Assembly: GCA_025736915.1 (NCBI GenBank)
Contig: CP107049.1
Coordinates: forward strand, 3,596,001 to 3,660,000
Direction: 5' to 3'
DNA length: 64,000 bases
Source: Acinetobacter nosocomialis
GTDB lineage: Bacteria; Pseudomonadota; Gammaproteobacteria; Pseudomonadales; Moraxellaceae
Of this stretch, positions 55,998-64,000 are shown piece after piece. The stretch's first letter is position 1, and every line of letters starts with the position of its first letter. The position numbers and the translations under genes were made by a program. The notes beneath the pieces are model-generated. The model searched no databases, was not told where the DNA came from, and worked only from the letters and a program-made list of their open reading frames with translations.

Positions 55998-56090
55998 GCA
56001 AATTGTGATCTATTTCCCACAATTTGTATTTCAGGTTAAGTGGTTATCACTAATGCTCATGAGCTTTATTCGCTTATGAGCATTTTTTTA
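55998..56090 (+). ncRNA. Candidate structured small RNA with strong terminator
   Basis: About 93 bases containing three hairpins in order: CAAATTGTG / CACAATTTG; a short AGTG-N5-CACT; and a 13-pair terminator whose outer arms are AATGCTCAT (56052-56060) and ATGAGCATT (56076-56084), followed by seven T residues. The T-run is on the plus strand only. No coding gene lies upstream for 600 bases on this strand. This is the classic layout of an Hfq-type trans-acting sRNA. Its ends are estimates. Confidence 0.55.
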
Positions 56091-56238
56091 GCTTATTTAT
56101 TAGTAAAATTTAAAAAATAATTCATGTTAAAAATTAATTTTTTTAGTATTAATTAAAAATTATTCCTATAATTTTTTCATTCAATATATCTAACTATGTT
56201 CTGTTCAGAGTCAGTACTTAGAATGTACCAAAACTATT

Positions 56239-57258
56239 CTAATCATATTGAATCGTGACTGTGGCATTAGCTTTGACTTCTCCAGCGGTGACATTGGCAG
56301 CAGTCTGGTAGTAACGCGCAGTTAAGGGGACATCATATTGAACCGTTTGGTTAGAGCCTACAGTACCAATCCCTAGTTTATTTCCTTTTTGAATCGTGTT
56401 GTTTGCACCATTCATATTCCATAGAAGCTCTACACCAACGCCGTTCGCTTTAGTCGATTCAGCAGCGCTGTTGTTAATAACCTGACTGTTTGCAGTGTCA
56501 GAATTATAGTCAAAGCTTAAACTCAATGTATTACTTGTAGGTACACCCGAGTTATTCTCGCCACCATTACACAGAATGGATAGGTTAAAGTTTTTCTCAC
56601 CTTGAGTTGATCCGATAGCTCTAAAGCCTGATTTTGTCACAGTAGGAAGTTCAACAACCGTATCTACGCCATTTTGGATTTCACAAGATGAGGATGCAAT
56701 GAGAATAGGTGCACTTCCTAATACTGTGGTTGTTAAGAACGGACGATTCTGTTGACCTGTTACATAGTAAGTACTATAACGACCAGCCACCAATGCTCCA
56801 GAGCCTGTAGTGGCAGCAGTTTTAATTACTTCCAAGACAATATAACCTGGAGAAAGTGTGTATGTTGTGTGAGGCGTCAATGTAAGTTTATAAGGGTAAT
56901 AGCCAGAAGCGTTTGAAGAGTCTGTTACTTCACGGTAAATTCGTATGCCTATACCCGGAATATTTGTAGCATAAACATTATTACCTATAGGACTAATTGG
57001 ATAATTTAGAGGTAGAGCCGCTGTAATTTGGTCACCGGGGCGGTTACACGTTGCAGTAGAATTATTGGGTGAAATGGTAAAAGTATTCTTTTGTAGAACT
57101 GTCCCGATTGGATCGGTCGGACGAACTACAATAGTACCAATCGTTATTGGAATATCCACTGTGGTAAAACCTTTACTTAAAGTACAGTTTGCATAGGCTT
57201 GGTTATAAATAAAGAAACTCGTGATTAGTAAGCCACTCTGTATAAGCATTTTTTTCAT
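56239..57258 (-). CDS. Chaperone-usher pilus tip adhesin (two-domain)
   Basis: A 339-residue exported protein with signal peptide ending QAYA-NCTLS. Four cysteines (NC-TL, TATCNR, SSSCEI, ILCNGG) allow one disulfide in each of two domains: an N-terminal receptor-binding part (about 24-195) and a C-terminal pilin domain ending in the beta-zipper strand VKANATVTIQYD. That is the FimH-type plan. The receptor is unknown. Its ATG overlaps the usher stop (ATGA), and it is last in the operon. Confidence 0.82.
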   Translation of the reverse strand: MKKMLIQSGLLITSFFIYNQAYANCTLSKGFTTVDIPITIGTIVVRPTDPIGTVLQKNTFTISPNNSTATCNRPGDQITAALPLNYPISPIGNNVYATNIPGIGIRIYREVTDSSNASGYYPYKLTLTPHTTYTLSPGYIVLEVIKTAATTGSGALVAGRYSTYYVTGQQNRPFLTTTVLGSAPILIASSSCEIQNGVDTVVELPTVTKSGFRAIGSTQGEKNFNLSILCNGGENNSGVPTSNTLSLSFDYNSDTANSQVINNSAAESTKANGVGVELLWNMNGANNTIQKGNKLGIGTVGSNQTVQYDVPLTARYYQTAANVTAGEVKANATVTIQYD

Positions 57259-59792
57259 TTGCAGATTGCCTCTGTCATAATAATTGATTGTTTTTCCTGT
57301 GAGATTTTTGATTGAATATCATATTCAAGTTGACATTCTTCGGTATTACTTTCTCCCCATTTCACATAAAGATGATCATGGGTCAGAGGAGTACGTAAAT
57401 AAATGCGACTACCTTGAGCTACCATTCCAACCGCTTCGTTATTCTGGTTAAAAACTTGTGCAGCAAATGGCAGATGGCCACCATTAGGCGTTTGGGTATT
57501 AATAAAGAGTGCATAACCCGTTTTTGTTGAGAAATCGACTTTGGTTATTGATCCTGCATAAGGTGCAATACGGTGACTTGTTTCTGAAAGTTCAACATTT
57601 GATGGCATCCCTTGAGGGTCAAGGCTAATGTCATTCAAACGATACGGGGTAACATAAGGAATAACTGCATAACCTTGTTTATTAATGCTTAGACCAGACG
57701 TGTTGCCGACTCGAGCACCTGTAGCTTCAGGCGCATAGACCAATACCATGGTTTGCACTTGATCTGGTCCAAATAAAAGACCTTTAGAATGGGCAACTAC
57801 ACTTCCGTTTAAATTGAGCATTTCCTGTTGATATGCGTCGGATTGACTAAATGACGCACCTACAGTTGTGTAGTTGGTCCGGTAGGTACCATTAATATTT
57901 GCGCTGGTTTGACCTTGATCTTGATATGAAATGGATGAGCCATATTCAAAACGGTTTCCGATATAACCGCTCATCCCTAAAGTCTTACTATCTTCTGAAA
58001 TAGAACTATTAAAGTTAATTGTGTTTTTCTTAATTTTAAGTGGAAAAGATAAGGACAATAAATATTGCGTTTCATGATCTGACCGTTGATTTTCTAAGTC
58101 TAGCTCATGAGTCATTGCGGAAATACTGTAGGTTAAATCTCTAAATTGATTGCTATATCCAAATTGAAATTGTTGATTACGATGAGGTTGATTCCAGTAA
58201 CTAATCCATGAACCTACCAAATAAAAATTGCCCCACTGATTTGGAAGACTTTGATTTAATGTGACCTGAAATTCGCTTTTTTGTTTCCCCACAGAAAAAC
58301 TATCGATATTTCTTTGTTGTAAATCTTGAATTAAAATTGAATCTCTTAATTTCAAATAATTTTCGGTTGAATATCTGTAGGTTGCCAAAGTTAAATTTGT
58401 ATTCGTTGGCGTAAATAAACGATTATAACTTAAACGGTAACTTTGCCCTTTAAGTGTAGGCTTTTGGTCAAAATCAGCATTCGATTGAGTTGCATCAAAT
58501 GCAATTGCACCAATTGGAGTTGCAAATGCGCTACCTATTAAAAAAGACTGGTAGTGCTTGGTTGCCTGAAATCCTCCATAACTTGTTAAATAGTTATTAA
58601 TGCCTCTTTGATATTTCCCTTGTACCAGCCATGGATTTAAATTGATATTGGCATCTCTAAACTGTCCAAGAGTAAAAGAATAACGGCTCATCTTTGGGCG
58701 TAGCATCTCTACTACAGAAGCGTAGGGAATAGAGAACTTTTGAATTTCTCCATTGGCCTCGTATATAGAAACTTGTAGTTCACCACCAAAACCTGTCGGG
58801 TAAAGATCGTTAATTTCAAAACTTCCGGGTGTAATAGTAGTTTGATAAATTAAATTTCCCTGTTGGCGTACTTCAACTTTCGCATTAGTCTTTGCATAAC
58901 CCCGAATTTGTGGAGCATATCCAAGCATACTGTTAGGCAACATGCGGTCATCACTTGAGATGTTAATTCCACGATAAGGTAGGGCATCAAAAAAATTACT
59001 ATTGGTAAAGTAATCACCTAAAGTAACGACACTATTGAGCTTAGGAAATGCTTTTTGGGTATAAGTATTATTTGATGTATACGAAGAAGTCTTTTCTGAG
59101 ATTTCGTTATGATCTTGCCATTTCCACTGGCCAGTATGGCGTAACTGCCAGTCATAGAGATTTATCCCGACATTTGTACCCATAAAAGCATGACTTGTTT
59201 CATGGTCATTACTTACAATACGATAGGCAGAAGCATTGTATGCAAAAAAAGCAGCGTTTATACCACGATCCCATAAACGTGAGTCGACGTATCCTTGAGC
59301 ATTTTTTTGTAAAGCAACTTGAGGGATCGAAATATCAAGTCTTAAACGAGAAGTATCAAATTGATAAAAAGCATCGTTGACCCATTTTTCTAAATCACTA
59401 CAGGTTGGTAAATTATTTGCTTCCCGATGAAGAATTTCTGATTTAACCCCATATTCTAAAAGCATATCTGCGGTAAAACAGGTTTTTGCATTTTCATTGG
59501 CACTTGTAGTTTTAAAAACAAACTTTCTTTTACCTAACCATTGTCCATTAATATATACATCAAGACTATATTCGCCCGGTAAAATAGGATTGCCGTATTT
59601 AAATCGACCAATGTCGATTTTCTGTGCATTTCCTACTAAAAAGTTAGTATCAAAGTCTGCTTTTAGTATATTTTGCCCACTCATATTATCTGATGCATAT
59701 GCGACTAAGGGCACATTAATCGCTATGCTTAATACTAGATAATAACTAGTGCGCTTTTTAAAGCATGTGCTGAGCATGAACCATTCTGACAT
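57255..59792 (-). CDS. Chaperone-usher pilus outer-membrane usher
   Basis: An 845-residue FimD-type usher. Order: signal peptide, N-terminal chaperone-binding domain (ADFDTNFLVGNAQKIDIGRFKYGNPILPGEYSLDVYING), 24-strand barrel with plug (PPF-like SYAPQIRGYAKTNAKVEVRQQGNLIYQTTITPGSFEINDLYPTG, key blocks given), and a C-terminal domain with the paired Cys of TEECQLEY and EAICK. The start at 59792 gives a complete signal; an ATG at 59777 is an alternative. It secretes and assembles the pilins encoded on either side. Confidence 0.93.
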   Translation of the reverse strand: MSEWFMLSTCFKKRTSYYLVLSIAINVPLVAYASDNMSGQNILKADFDTNFLVGNAQKIDIGRFKYGNPILPGEYSLDVYINGQWLGKRKFVFKTTSANENAKTCFTADMLLEYGVKSEILHREANNLPTCSDLEKWVNDAFYQFDTSRLRLDISIPQVALQKNAQGYVDSRLWDRGINAAFFAYNASAYRIVSNDHETSHAFMGTNVGINLYDWQLRHTGQWKWQDHNEISEKTSSYTSNNTYTQKAFPKLNSVVTLGDYFTNSNFFDALPYRGINISSDDRMLPNSMLGYAPQIRGYAKTNAKVEVRQQGNLIYQTTITPGSFEINDLYPTGFGGELQVSIYEANGEIQKFSIPYASVVEMLRPKMSRYSFTLGQFRDANINLNPWLVQGKYQRGINNYLTSYGGFQATKHYQSFLIGSAFATPIGAIAFDATQSNADFDQKPTLKGQSYRLSYNRLFTPTNTNLTLATYRYSTENYLKLRDSILIQDLQQRNIDSFSVGKQKSEFQVTLNQSLPNQWGNFYLVGSWISYWNQPHRNQQFQFGYSNQFRDLTYSISAMTHELDLENQRSDHETQYLLSLSFPLKIKKNTINFNSSISEDSKTLGMSGYIGNRFEYGSSISYQDQGQTSANINGTYRTNYTTVGASFSQSDAYQQEMLNLNGSVVAHSKGLLFGPDQVQTMVLVYAPEATGARVGNTSGLSINKQGYAVIPYVTPYRLNDISLDPQGMPSNVELSETSHRIAPYAGSITKVDFSTKTGYALFINTQTPNGGHLPFAAQVFNQNNEAVGMVAQGSRIYLRTPLTHDHLYVKWGESNTEECQLEYDIQSKISQEKQSIIMTEAICK

Positions 59793-59847
59793 AGTCTTTA
59801 TGCCTATTCATAAATAGCTGTTTAAGTTTTTAAAAAGATAGATAGGT

Positions 59848-60588
59848 TTAGAACTTTATTGTTTTTTCAATTCGCCCGCCGTAATCATTTATATAGACAA
59901 AGCTCATATTCGTTATATTGCTATTTTTAAGTTTTATCTGATCTTCTGAAAATGGAGCAATCATCAAACCTTGTTTTAATAAGTCTGTTTTTTGATGATT
60001 CTGTTCTTGAAAAATTGAGCTTATTGTAATGTAAAAGGGAGTAGGGTTTTTAATAAGCAATGTTTCCCCGTTTTTTACCCACTGGATTTTTTCACTAAAA
60101 GTATCAATATTTTCTTTTAAATTTACTGGTCGATAAAAGAATTTAATTCGTGAACGAATCGCTAATTGAAGAAAATTATTAGGTAATGCTTCATTATTTT
60201 CCTGTTTTTTCCCTTCTGGTCTTGGGGGAATATCTAATACATTAAGCCAGAAAACACTTTCTTTATTTTGGTTTAATTGAGATGCATTGGGTAGCGCAGT
60301 AATTCGTAAAGTTTGACCTTTAGATGGTTCGATGCGTGAAATAGGAGGTGTAATAATAAAGGGTACATTCGACTCATCGGGAGTCGATTTAGCATTTCCG
60401 TCATCAATCCAAGCTTGAACAAGAGAAGGAGCTGTACCATTATTGCTGAGCTGTAAGCTGACTTCTCGGGCGTCCGATGGGTATATTACACGTGTACCAT
60501 GAAGTACTATTTCAGCATGTCCTGTAGTAGCAATTACGGCTTGAAGACAAGCCATTCCCCAAAAAAATTTACGACCACGAAAAAGCAT
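59848..60588 (-). CDS. Chaperone-usher pilus periplasmic chaperone
   Basis: A 246-residue PapD-like chaperone. A signal peptide precedes EIVLHGTRVIYPSDAREVSLQLSNNG. The subunit-binding Arg and Lys are in TRVIYP and in the later IRSRIKFFYRP block, and PFIITPPISRIEPSKGQTLRI is the family signature. It donates a strand to fold each pilin. It lies between the major pilin and the usher in operon order. Confidence 0.92.
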   Translation of the reverse strand: MLFRGRKFFWGMACLQAVIATTGHAEIVLHGTRVIYPSDAREVSLQLSNNGTAPSLVQAWIDDGNAKSTPDESNVPFIITPPISRIEPSKGQTLRITALPNASQLNQNKESVFWLNVLDIPPRPEGKKQENNEALPNNFLQLAIRSRIKFFYRPVNLKENIDTFSEKIQWVKNGETLLIKNPTPFYITISSIFQEQNHQKTDLLKQGLMIAPFSEDQIKLKNSNITNMSFVYINDYGGRIEKTIKF

Positions 60589-60658
60589 GAGTCATATTCT
60601 CAATAACAAATAATAGATGAGATATAGCTTCTATTTAATAATAGAAGCTGGTTTTAAA

Positions 60659-61195
60659 TTATTGATAAATAATCGTGTATTTTACTTGTGAAGTTACAGT
60701 ACCAGCAGTAGATGCACCAGTCGCATAATATTCAGCATAATAATTAAGATCAGCATTACCACCAGCAGAAACATTTACCCATTGAGAGTTATCCTGTGCA
60801 CCTGAAATTCCTTTAGCAATTACAGGAATTACTGCATTATTGCTCCCTAATAGTTGAATATTGACATTAGCAGCTGCACCAGAGGTAGCTTGGTTTAATA
60901 AGCGGCCAGTATTAAAATCGACAGTTGCGCCTGGTTCAAAATAAGTCGCAACTTTTCCAGCTGAAGCACAATTGGTTAAATTGATTTGAAAAGGAGTGCG
61001 ACCAGCAACATCACCTGCATTTTTTAAAGATTGAGATGATACTGTAGGTAAATTCACAGTAAGGTTTTTATCACCTGTATCAATTGTACAAGTATTATCA
61101 GTTACTAAACCATTAATAGTAATTGTACCGTCCGCTGCTTGTGCTGCTGTAATATTAAAAAGCGTAGCTGTCGCTATAAAAATAAATTTTTTCAT
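60659..61195 (-). CDS. Major fimbrial subunit (type 1-like pilin)
   Basis: A 178-residue pilin. The signal peptide ends AAQA-ADGTI, the two conserved cysteines (NTCTID, LTNCAS) form the Ig-like disulfide, and the C-terminus VTSQVKYTIIYQ with penultimate Tyr is the chaperone-recognition strand. GGGGAT before ATG 61195 sets the start; the longer frame upstream has no signal peptide. It is first in the operon and so the most expressed, consistent with the shaft subunit. Confidence 0.88.
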   Translation of the reverse strand: MKKFIFIATATLFNITAAQAADGTITINGLVTDNTCTIDTGDKNLTVNLPTVSSQSLKNAGDVAGRTPFQINLTNCASAGKVATYFEPGATVDFNTGRLLNQATSGAAANVNIQLLGSNNAVIPVIAKGISGAQDNSQWVNVSAGGNADLNYYAEYYATGASTAGTVTSQVKYTIIYQ

Positions 61196-61641
61196 GAAAT
61201 CCCCGAAATATCCTATAAGTATAGATTGCTTACTTTTCAGTGCTTTTATTCTGATCAAGTAGTGCGGTGGAAATATAGCACCTTTCAATTAAAAAACAAG
61301 AATAACATTATATTTTTATGTATTTTGATTGGTTATTTTTTAATAAATAATTTTATTTTAATTGTGATTTATACCATTTGGTAAAATACATTAAATTTAT
61401 TTTATTTAAAATAAATTGATAATGAGTTTAATTTAAGTTGTTGAATTTAATTAATTTAAGTTTTTCTTTAAAAAGAAATATAAAATGTATGTTTCCTTCT
61501 TTGATTAAGTAATTGTTTTTTAATGATAAAATTGTTTTGTTTATATTGCTTAAAGATATTAATTTTTTTAAGAATTTTTTAAGGTTTAATTCCTAGTGTT
61601 TTAGTTGTAATTCAATAAAAGATCGTCTGGAGTTTGTTTCC
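61196..61641. other. Control region of the pilus operon and the divergent orphan gene
   Basis: 446 AT-rich bases between divergent genes. Both promoters must be here, but no boxes of good quality or palindromes stood out. H-NS-type silencing would fit the composition; that is inference. Confidence 0.4.
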
Positions 61642-61992
61642 ATGAACAGCATGAAATACAGTTATAAACCAAATTATTTTTTCTTTGCTCATAAATTAGT
61701 CTTATTTTTAAAAGACTATTTACTTAAACATCCTACAGAACAGAATACGACGTTTAACTTACAGACAATTTATGATGTCTTTAGCCATGACTTGGCATCT
61801 AGTACAACGAATTTAGAAGGCATTTTAAATATTGTTGATGAGTATGTTCTAGAAACTGAAGAAGGGCTGTTACCACTGATTAGTAGACACTCGATCAACT
61901 TAAAAAGTCATGTACTTTCTTTAGAGTTTTCACCTAAGGCGTTAACTAGCTTGTTGTCAGGTCACTCATTGGTAAACCCTAAAGCTGCCTAA
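61642..61992 (+). CDS. Hypothetical protein, 116 residues
   Basis: A soluble protein of mixed composition. It has a basic aromatic-rich start (MKYSYKPNYFFFAHKLVLFLKDYLLKHPTEQN) and a predicted helical region up to residue 75, then SRHSINLKSHVLSLEFSPKALTSLLSG. GGAG lies ten bases before the ATG. No family recognised. It is divergent from the pilus operon and may share its control region or be unrelated. Confidence 0.6.
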   Translation: MNSMKYSYKPNYFFFAHKLVLFLKDYLLKHPTEQNTTFNLQTIYDVFSHDLASSTTNLEGILNIVDEYVLETEEGLLPLISRHSINLKSHVLSLEFSPKALTSLLSGHSLVNPKAA

Positions 61993-62058
61993 GGAAATTT
62001 CTTTTAAGCTCTGAATATCTCGGATAAAATTTACTTGGTTTTTTTATTAGAGTTATTC

Positions 62059-62271
62059 ATGAGCAAAGACTATAAAGCTTTGACTTATATCGCGGATGAA
62101 AATATTTCAGATACCATTCTATGGCTTTTAAACCATCAAGATGTTTTTGAATCTTTTCAGTTTGATGTATTGAGCCAAGAATTATCGGTTACACATGCGG
62201 CAGGTAGGGATATTATTCGAGTTGGAACCTTCCTGAATGCTACTTATGGAATATTAGTCACTTCTGTATAA
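62059..62271 (+). CDS. Hypothetical protein, 70 residues
   Basis: A small acidic soluble protein (MSKDYKALTYIADENISDTI ... ATYGILVTSV), alpha/beta by inspection. ATG at 62059 is chosen; an in-frame TTG eight codons upstream is possible. It follows the 116-residue gene by 66 bases and ends at a strong terminator shared with bioB, so the two small genes may form one unit. No function can be assigned. Confidence 0.55.
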   Translation: MSKDYKALTYIADENISDTILWLLNHQDVFESFQFDVLSQELSVTHAAGRDIIRVGTFLNATYGILVTSV

Positions 62272-62274
62272 ATC

Positions 62275-62303
62275 AAAAAAGCCCTGAATGATCAGGGCTT
62301 TTC
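62275..62303. terminator. Bidirectional terminator between the orphan gene and bioB
   Basis: AAAAGCCCTGA / TCAGGGCTTTT stem with a four-base loop and A/T flanks. Confidence 0.88.
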
Positions 62304-62317
62304 TATTCTTGATGCTG

Positions 62318-63307
62318 TTAAGCACTCATTGCATCTACTGATAAATCAGAAACAGTTGGTTTTGGCTTTTCAGCAGTTAAACCAAGTTTGTTAAATAATG
62401 CTTGGTCTTTACCTTCACCTGCATTTGGAGTGGTAAGCAATTTATCGCCCGAGAACAGAGAGTTCGCACCTGCCATAAATGCTAAAGCTTGATCTGAATC
62501 ACTTAAAGATTCACGACCTGCTGATAAACGGATATAGCTATGTGGCATAACAATACGTGCTACAGCAATTGTACGAATCCACTCAATGACATCTAGTTTT
62601 TCAACATCAGCTAGTGGTGTACCTTCAATTGGAACTAACATGTTAATTGGCACAGATTCTGGATGAATAGGTAAGGTCGCTAGTTCATGCAATAGGCCGA
62701 TACGATCTTCACGGCTTTCACCTAAACCAACAATACCACCACTACATACTTTCATACCTGCTTGACGTACATAGTCCAAAGTATTTAAACGGTCATCAAA
62801 AGTACGAGTACTAATAATATGAGAATAGTACTCACGAGAAGTATCAAGATTGTGGTTGTAATAATCTAAACCAGCATCTTTTAGGCGTTCTGCTTGTGAT
62901 TGGTTAAGCATACCTAAAGTCATACAGGTTTCCATACCTAATGCTTTAACTTCACGTACCATTTCTAAAACATACGGCATATCGCGTTCATGTGGGTTAC
63001 GCCAAGCAGCGCCCATACAAAAACGAGAAGAACCTGAATCTTTTGCAGCTTTTGCTTCGCTAATTACTTTTTCAACAGCAATACGTTTTTCTGCTTCTAA
63101 TTTTGAATCGTAATGTGCAGATTGAGAGCAATATTTGCAATCTTCAGGACATTTACCCGTTTTAATCGATAAAAGGGTGCTGACCTGAATTGTATTGGCA
63201 GTGAAGTGCTCACGGTGTACTTGTTGAGCCTTAAAAACTAAATCCAAAAAAGGTTGTTCATATAGAGCTTGGATTTCTTCACGAGTCCAATCATTACGTA
63301 GAGTCAT
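62318..63307 (-). CDS. bioB: Biotin synthase
   Basis: A 329-residue radical SAM enzyme that inserts sulfur into dethiobiotin. CPEDCKYC is the [4Fe-4S] Cx3Cx2C motif near residue 49-56; [29 protein letters not shown] and the later RLSAGRES segment complete the [2Fe-2S]/substrate site. Three in-frame ATGs (63319, 63313, 63307) lie together; 63307 aligns best with the family N-terminus and has GGAT about seven bases upstream. A CTGTA-N8-TACAG palindrome lies just upstream. Confidence 0.95.
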   Translation of the reverse strand: MTLRNDWTREEIQALYEQPFLDLVFKAQQVHREHFTANTIQVSTLLSIKTGKCPEDCKYCSQSAHYDSKLEAEKRIAVEKVISEAKAAKDSGSSRFCMGAAWRNPHERDMPYVLEMVREVKALGMETCMTLGMLNQSQAERLKDAGLDYYNHNLDTSREYYSHIISTRTFDDRLNTLDYVRQAGMKVCSGGIVGLGESREDRIGLLHELATLPIHPESVPINMLVPIEGTPLADVEKLDVIEWIRTIAVARIVMPHSYIRLSAGRESLSDSDQALAFMAGANSLFSGDKLLTTPNAGEGKDQALFNKLGLTAEKPKPTVSDLSVDAMSA

Positions 63308-63337
63308 TGTCATATCCATGATGATGGCATTAATTCA

Positions 63338-63355
63338 CTGTACATAATCATACAG
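63338..63355. promoter_or_regulatory. Candidate operator upstream of bioB
   Basis: CTGTA (63338-63342), eight bases, TACAG (63351-63355). On the minus strand it overlaps TATGAT, a good -10 box. The sequence does not match the classical BirA operator, so another biotin regulator is possible. Confidence 0.35.
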
Positions 63356-63394
63356 AATTCGTATTAAAGCTATAGGGCAAAAAACATCATTTTT

Positions 63395-64000
63395 TTAATT
63401 TGATAGCTGAAGTTGATTAAGTTGCTGCTCAATTGCCCAATCAATATGCACATTGACGATTTCGTCATGTAAATTTTTGCCTTTGTGTAGTTGATCTACA
63501 ATCTCTTTGGAGTACGGTGCATTACCTAAACCAATGGCGATATTGCGTTTAAATGATTGGTAACCTGTACGGCGTATTGGACTGCCTTCTGTATTGGCTA
63601 AAAAAGTGGCTTCATCCCACTGCCAGATATCCAGCAGACTAATATTGTCTAAACCATGTCTAGGATTAAAATCGGTAATAGAAGCTGTTTTTGCAAAGCT
63701 ATTCCATGGGCAAATTAACTGACAGTCATCACAACCAAATATTCGGTTACCAATACCTGCACGTAATTCTTCATCAATAATTCCCTTATATTCGATTGTG
63801 AGATAAGCAATACAGCGTCTAGCATCTAACATATAAGGTTCGACAATCGCCTGCGTTGGGCAAATGTCGATACACGCGCTACAAGAGCCACAATGTGCTG
63901 TTGCAGGTTCGTCAAAAGGTAGGTCGAGTGATGTAAACAATTCACCTAAAACAAAAAAAGAACCCGACTTTTTATGAATGAGCAAAGTATGTTTACCCGT
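63395..64000 (-). CDS. queG: Epoxyqueuosine reductase, C-terminal part (runs off the window)
   Basis: The 5' end lies beyond the right edge; about 201 C-terminal residues are visible. TGKHTLLIHKKSGSFFVLGE is followed by two ferredoxin-like clusters, CGSCSACIDICPTQAI and CDDCQLICPWN, the hallmark of QueG, a cobalamin-dependent enzyme for the last step of queuosine synthesis in tRNA. A HEAT-like SFKRNIAIGLGNA segment and a short tail follow. The frame is open up to base 64000. Confidence 0.92.
   Translation of the reverse strand, partial: TGKHTLLIHKKSGSFFVLGELFTSLDLPFDEPATAHCGSCSACIDICPTQAIVEPYMLDARRCIAYLTIEYKGIIDEELRAGIGNRIFGCDDCQLICPWNSFAKTASITDFNPRHGLDNISLLDIWQWDEATFLANTEGSPIRRTGYQSFKRNIAIGLGNAPYSKEIVDQLHKGKNLHDEIVNVHIDWAIEQQLNQLQLSN

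Larger units (their letters stand above)
55634..56238. other. Intergenic region before the pilus operon end
   Basis: 605 bases, very AT-rich. Its right third carries the candidate structured RNA listed separately. A -10-like TATAAT at 55727-55732 with a poor -35 precedes a 15-codon frame at 55766-55813 that is not accepted as a gene. Confidence 0.45.

Noticed and set aside
56218-56242. TTAGAAT / ATTCTAA inverted repeat at the end of the pilus adhesin gene
   Set aside because: Only seven A/T-rich pairs, no T-tract, and it overlaps the stop codon; not convincing as a terminator.
56239-61195. Identification of the pilus as Csu or the light-regulated Prp pilus
   Set aside because: Gene number and subunit layout do not match Csu, and sequence alone cannot equate it with Prp; no symbol was assigned.

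Overview
The window is a 64 kb chromosomal segment of a low-GC gammaproteobacterium. Gene content points to Acinetobacter, most likely the A. baumannii/calcoaceticus group: a stand-alone ahpF, a dnaE-trmJ-cysE run, AlaA with an extra N-terminal segment, a DcaP-like porin with an N-terminal coiled coil, a PACE efflux protein next to a LysR regulator, and a four-gene chaperone-usher pilus. No plasmid, insertion sequence or CRISPR array is visible. The only mobile-element protein is a lone tyrosine recombinase beside a CAU tRNA.

Layout. 1-2.9 kb: split chromate transporter and ahpF. 2.9-11.3 kb (minus): a lipoprotein lipase, a TPR lipoprotein, then dnaE, trmJ and cysE as one unit. 11.5-16.5 kb (minus): periplasmic asparaginase, a glutamate/aspartate symporter and alanine aminotransferase AlaA. 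16.7-19.2 kb (plus): msrB, glutathione peroxidase, an AraC regulator and a LysE exporter. 19.2-26 kb (minus): dapC and glnD, purT, a tautomerase-fold protein and azlCD. 26-29.7 kb: two small envelope proteins, a Crp/Fnr regulator divergent from a DUF962 protein, and ychF. 29.7-37 kb (minus): a seven-gene organosulfur operon with two SfnB-type oxidoreductases, an LLM flavin monooxygenase, two NLPA binding proteins, MetN and MetI. 37.4-45.6 kb: a GST, the gltIJKL importer, a porin, an Lrp regulator, yebC and an acyltransferase. 45.8-49.8 kb: TetR divergent from a heme-oxygenase-like protein, the tRNA, the integrase, a possible sRNA and a 31-residue membrane peptide. 49.8-55.4 kb: LysR/PACE, an NCS1 permease, a coiled-coil protein and an EamA/LysR pair. 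55.4-61.2 kb: a 59-residue membrane protein, a strong sRNA candidate and the pilus operon. 61.6-64 kb: two orphan small genes, bioB, and queG running off the right edge.

Themes. Amino-acid and nitrogen economy is prominent: asparaginase, glutamate/aspartate symporter and ABC importer, AlaA, DapC, GlnD, AzlCD and Lrp. Organosulfur scavenging and peroxide or methionine-sulfoxide defence also recur. The best candidates for undescribed biology are the structured RNA at about 55.99-56.09 kb, the TetR / 24-bp palindrome / heme-oxygenase-like gene unit at 45.8-47.5 kb, the gltI leader hairpin and its upstream repeats, the 31-residue peptide, and the atypical integrase.

All calls come from reading sequence, translations and remembered family features. 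No database search was run. Start codons were chosen by ribosome-binding-site spacing and expected family N-termini, and differ from the longest reading frame in many genes.
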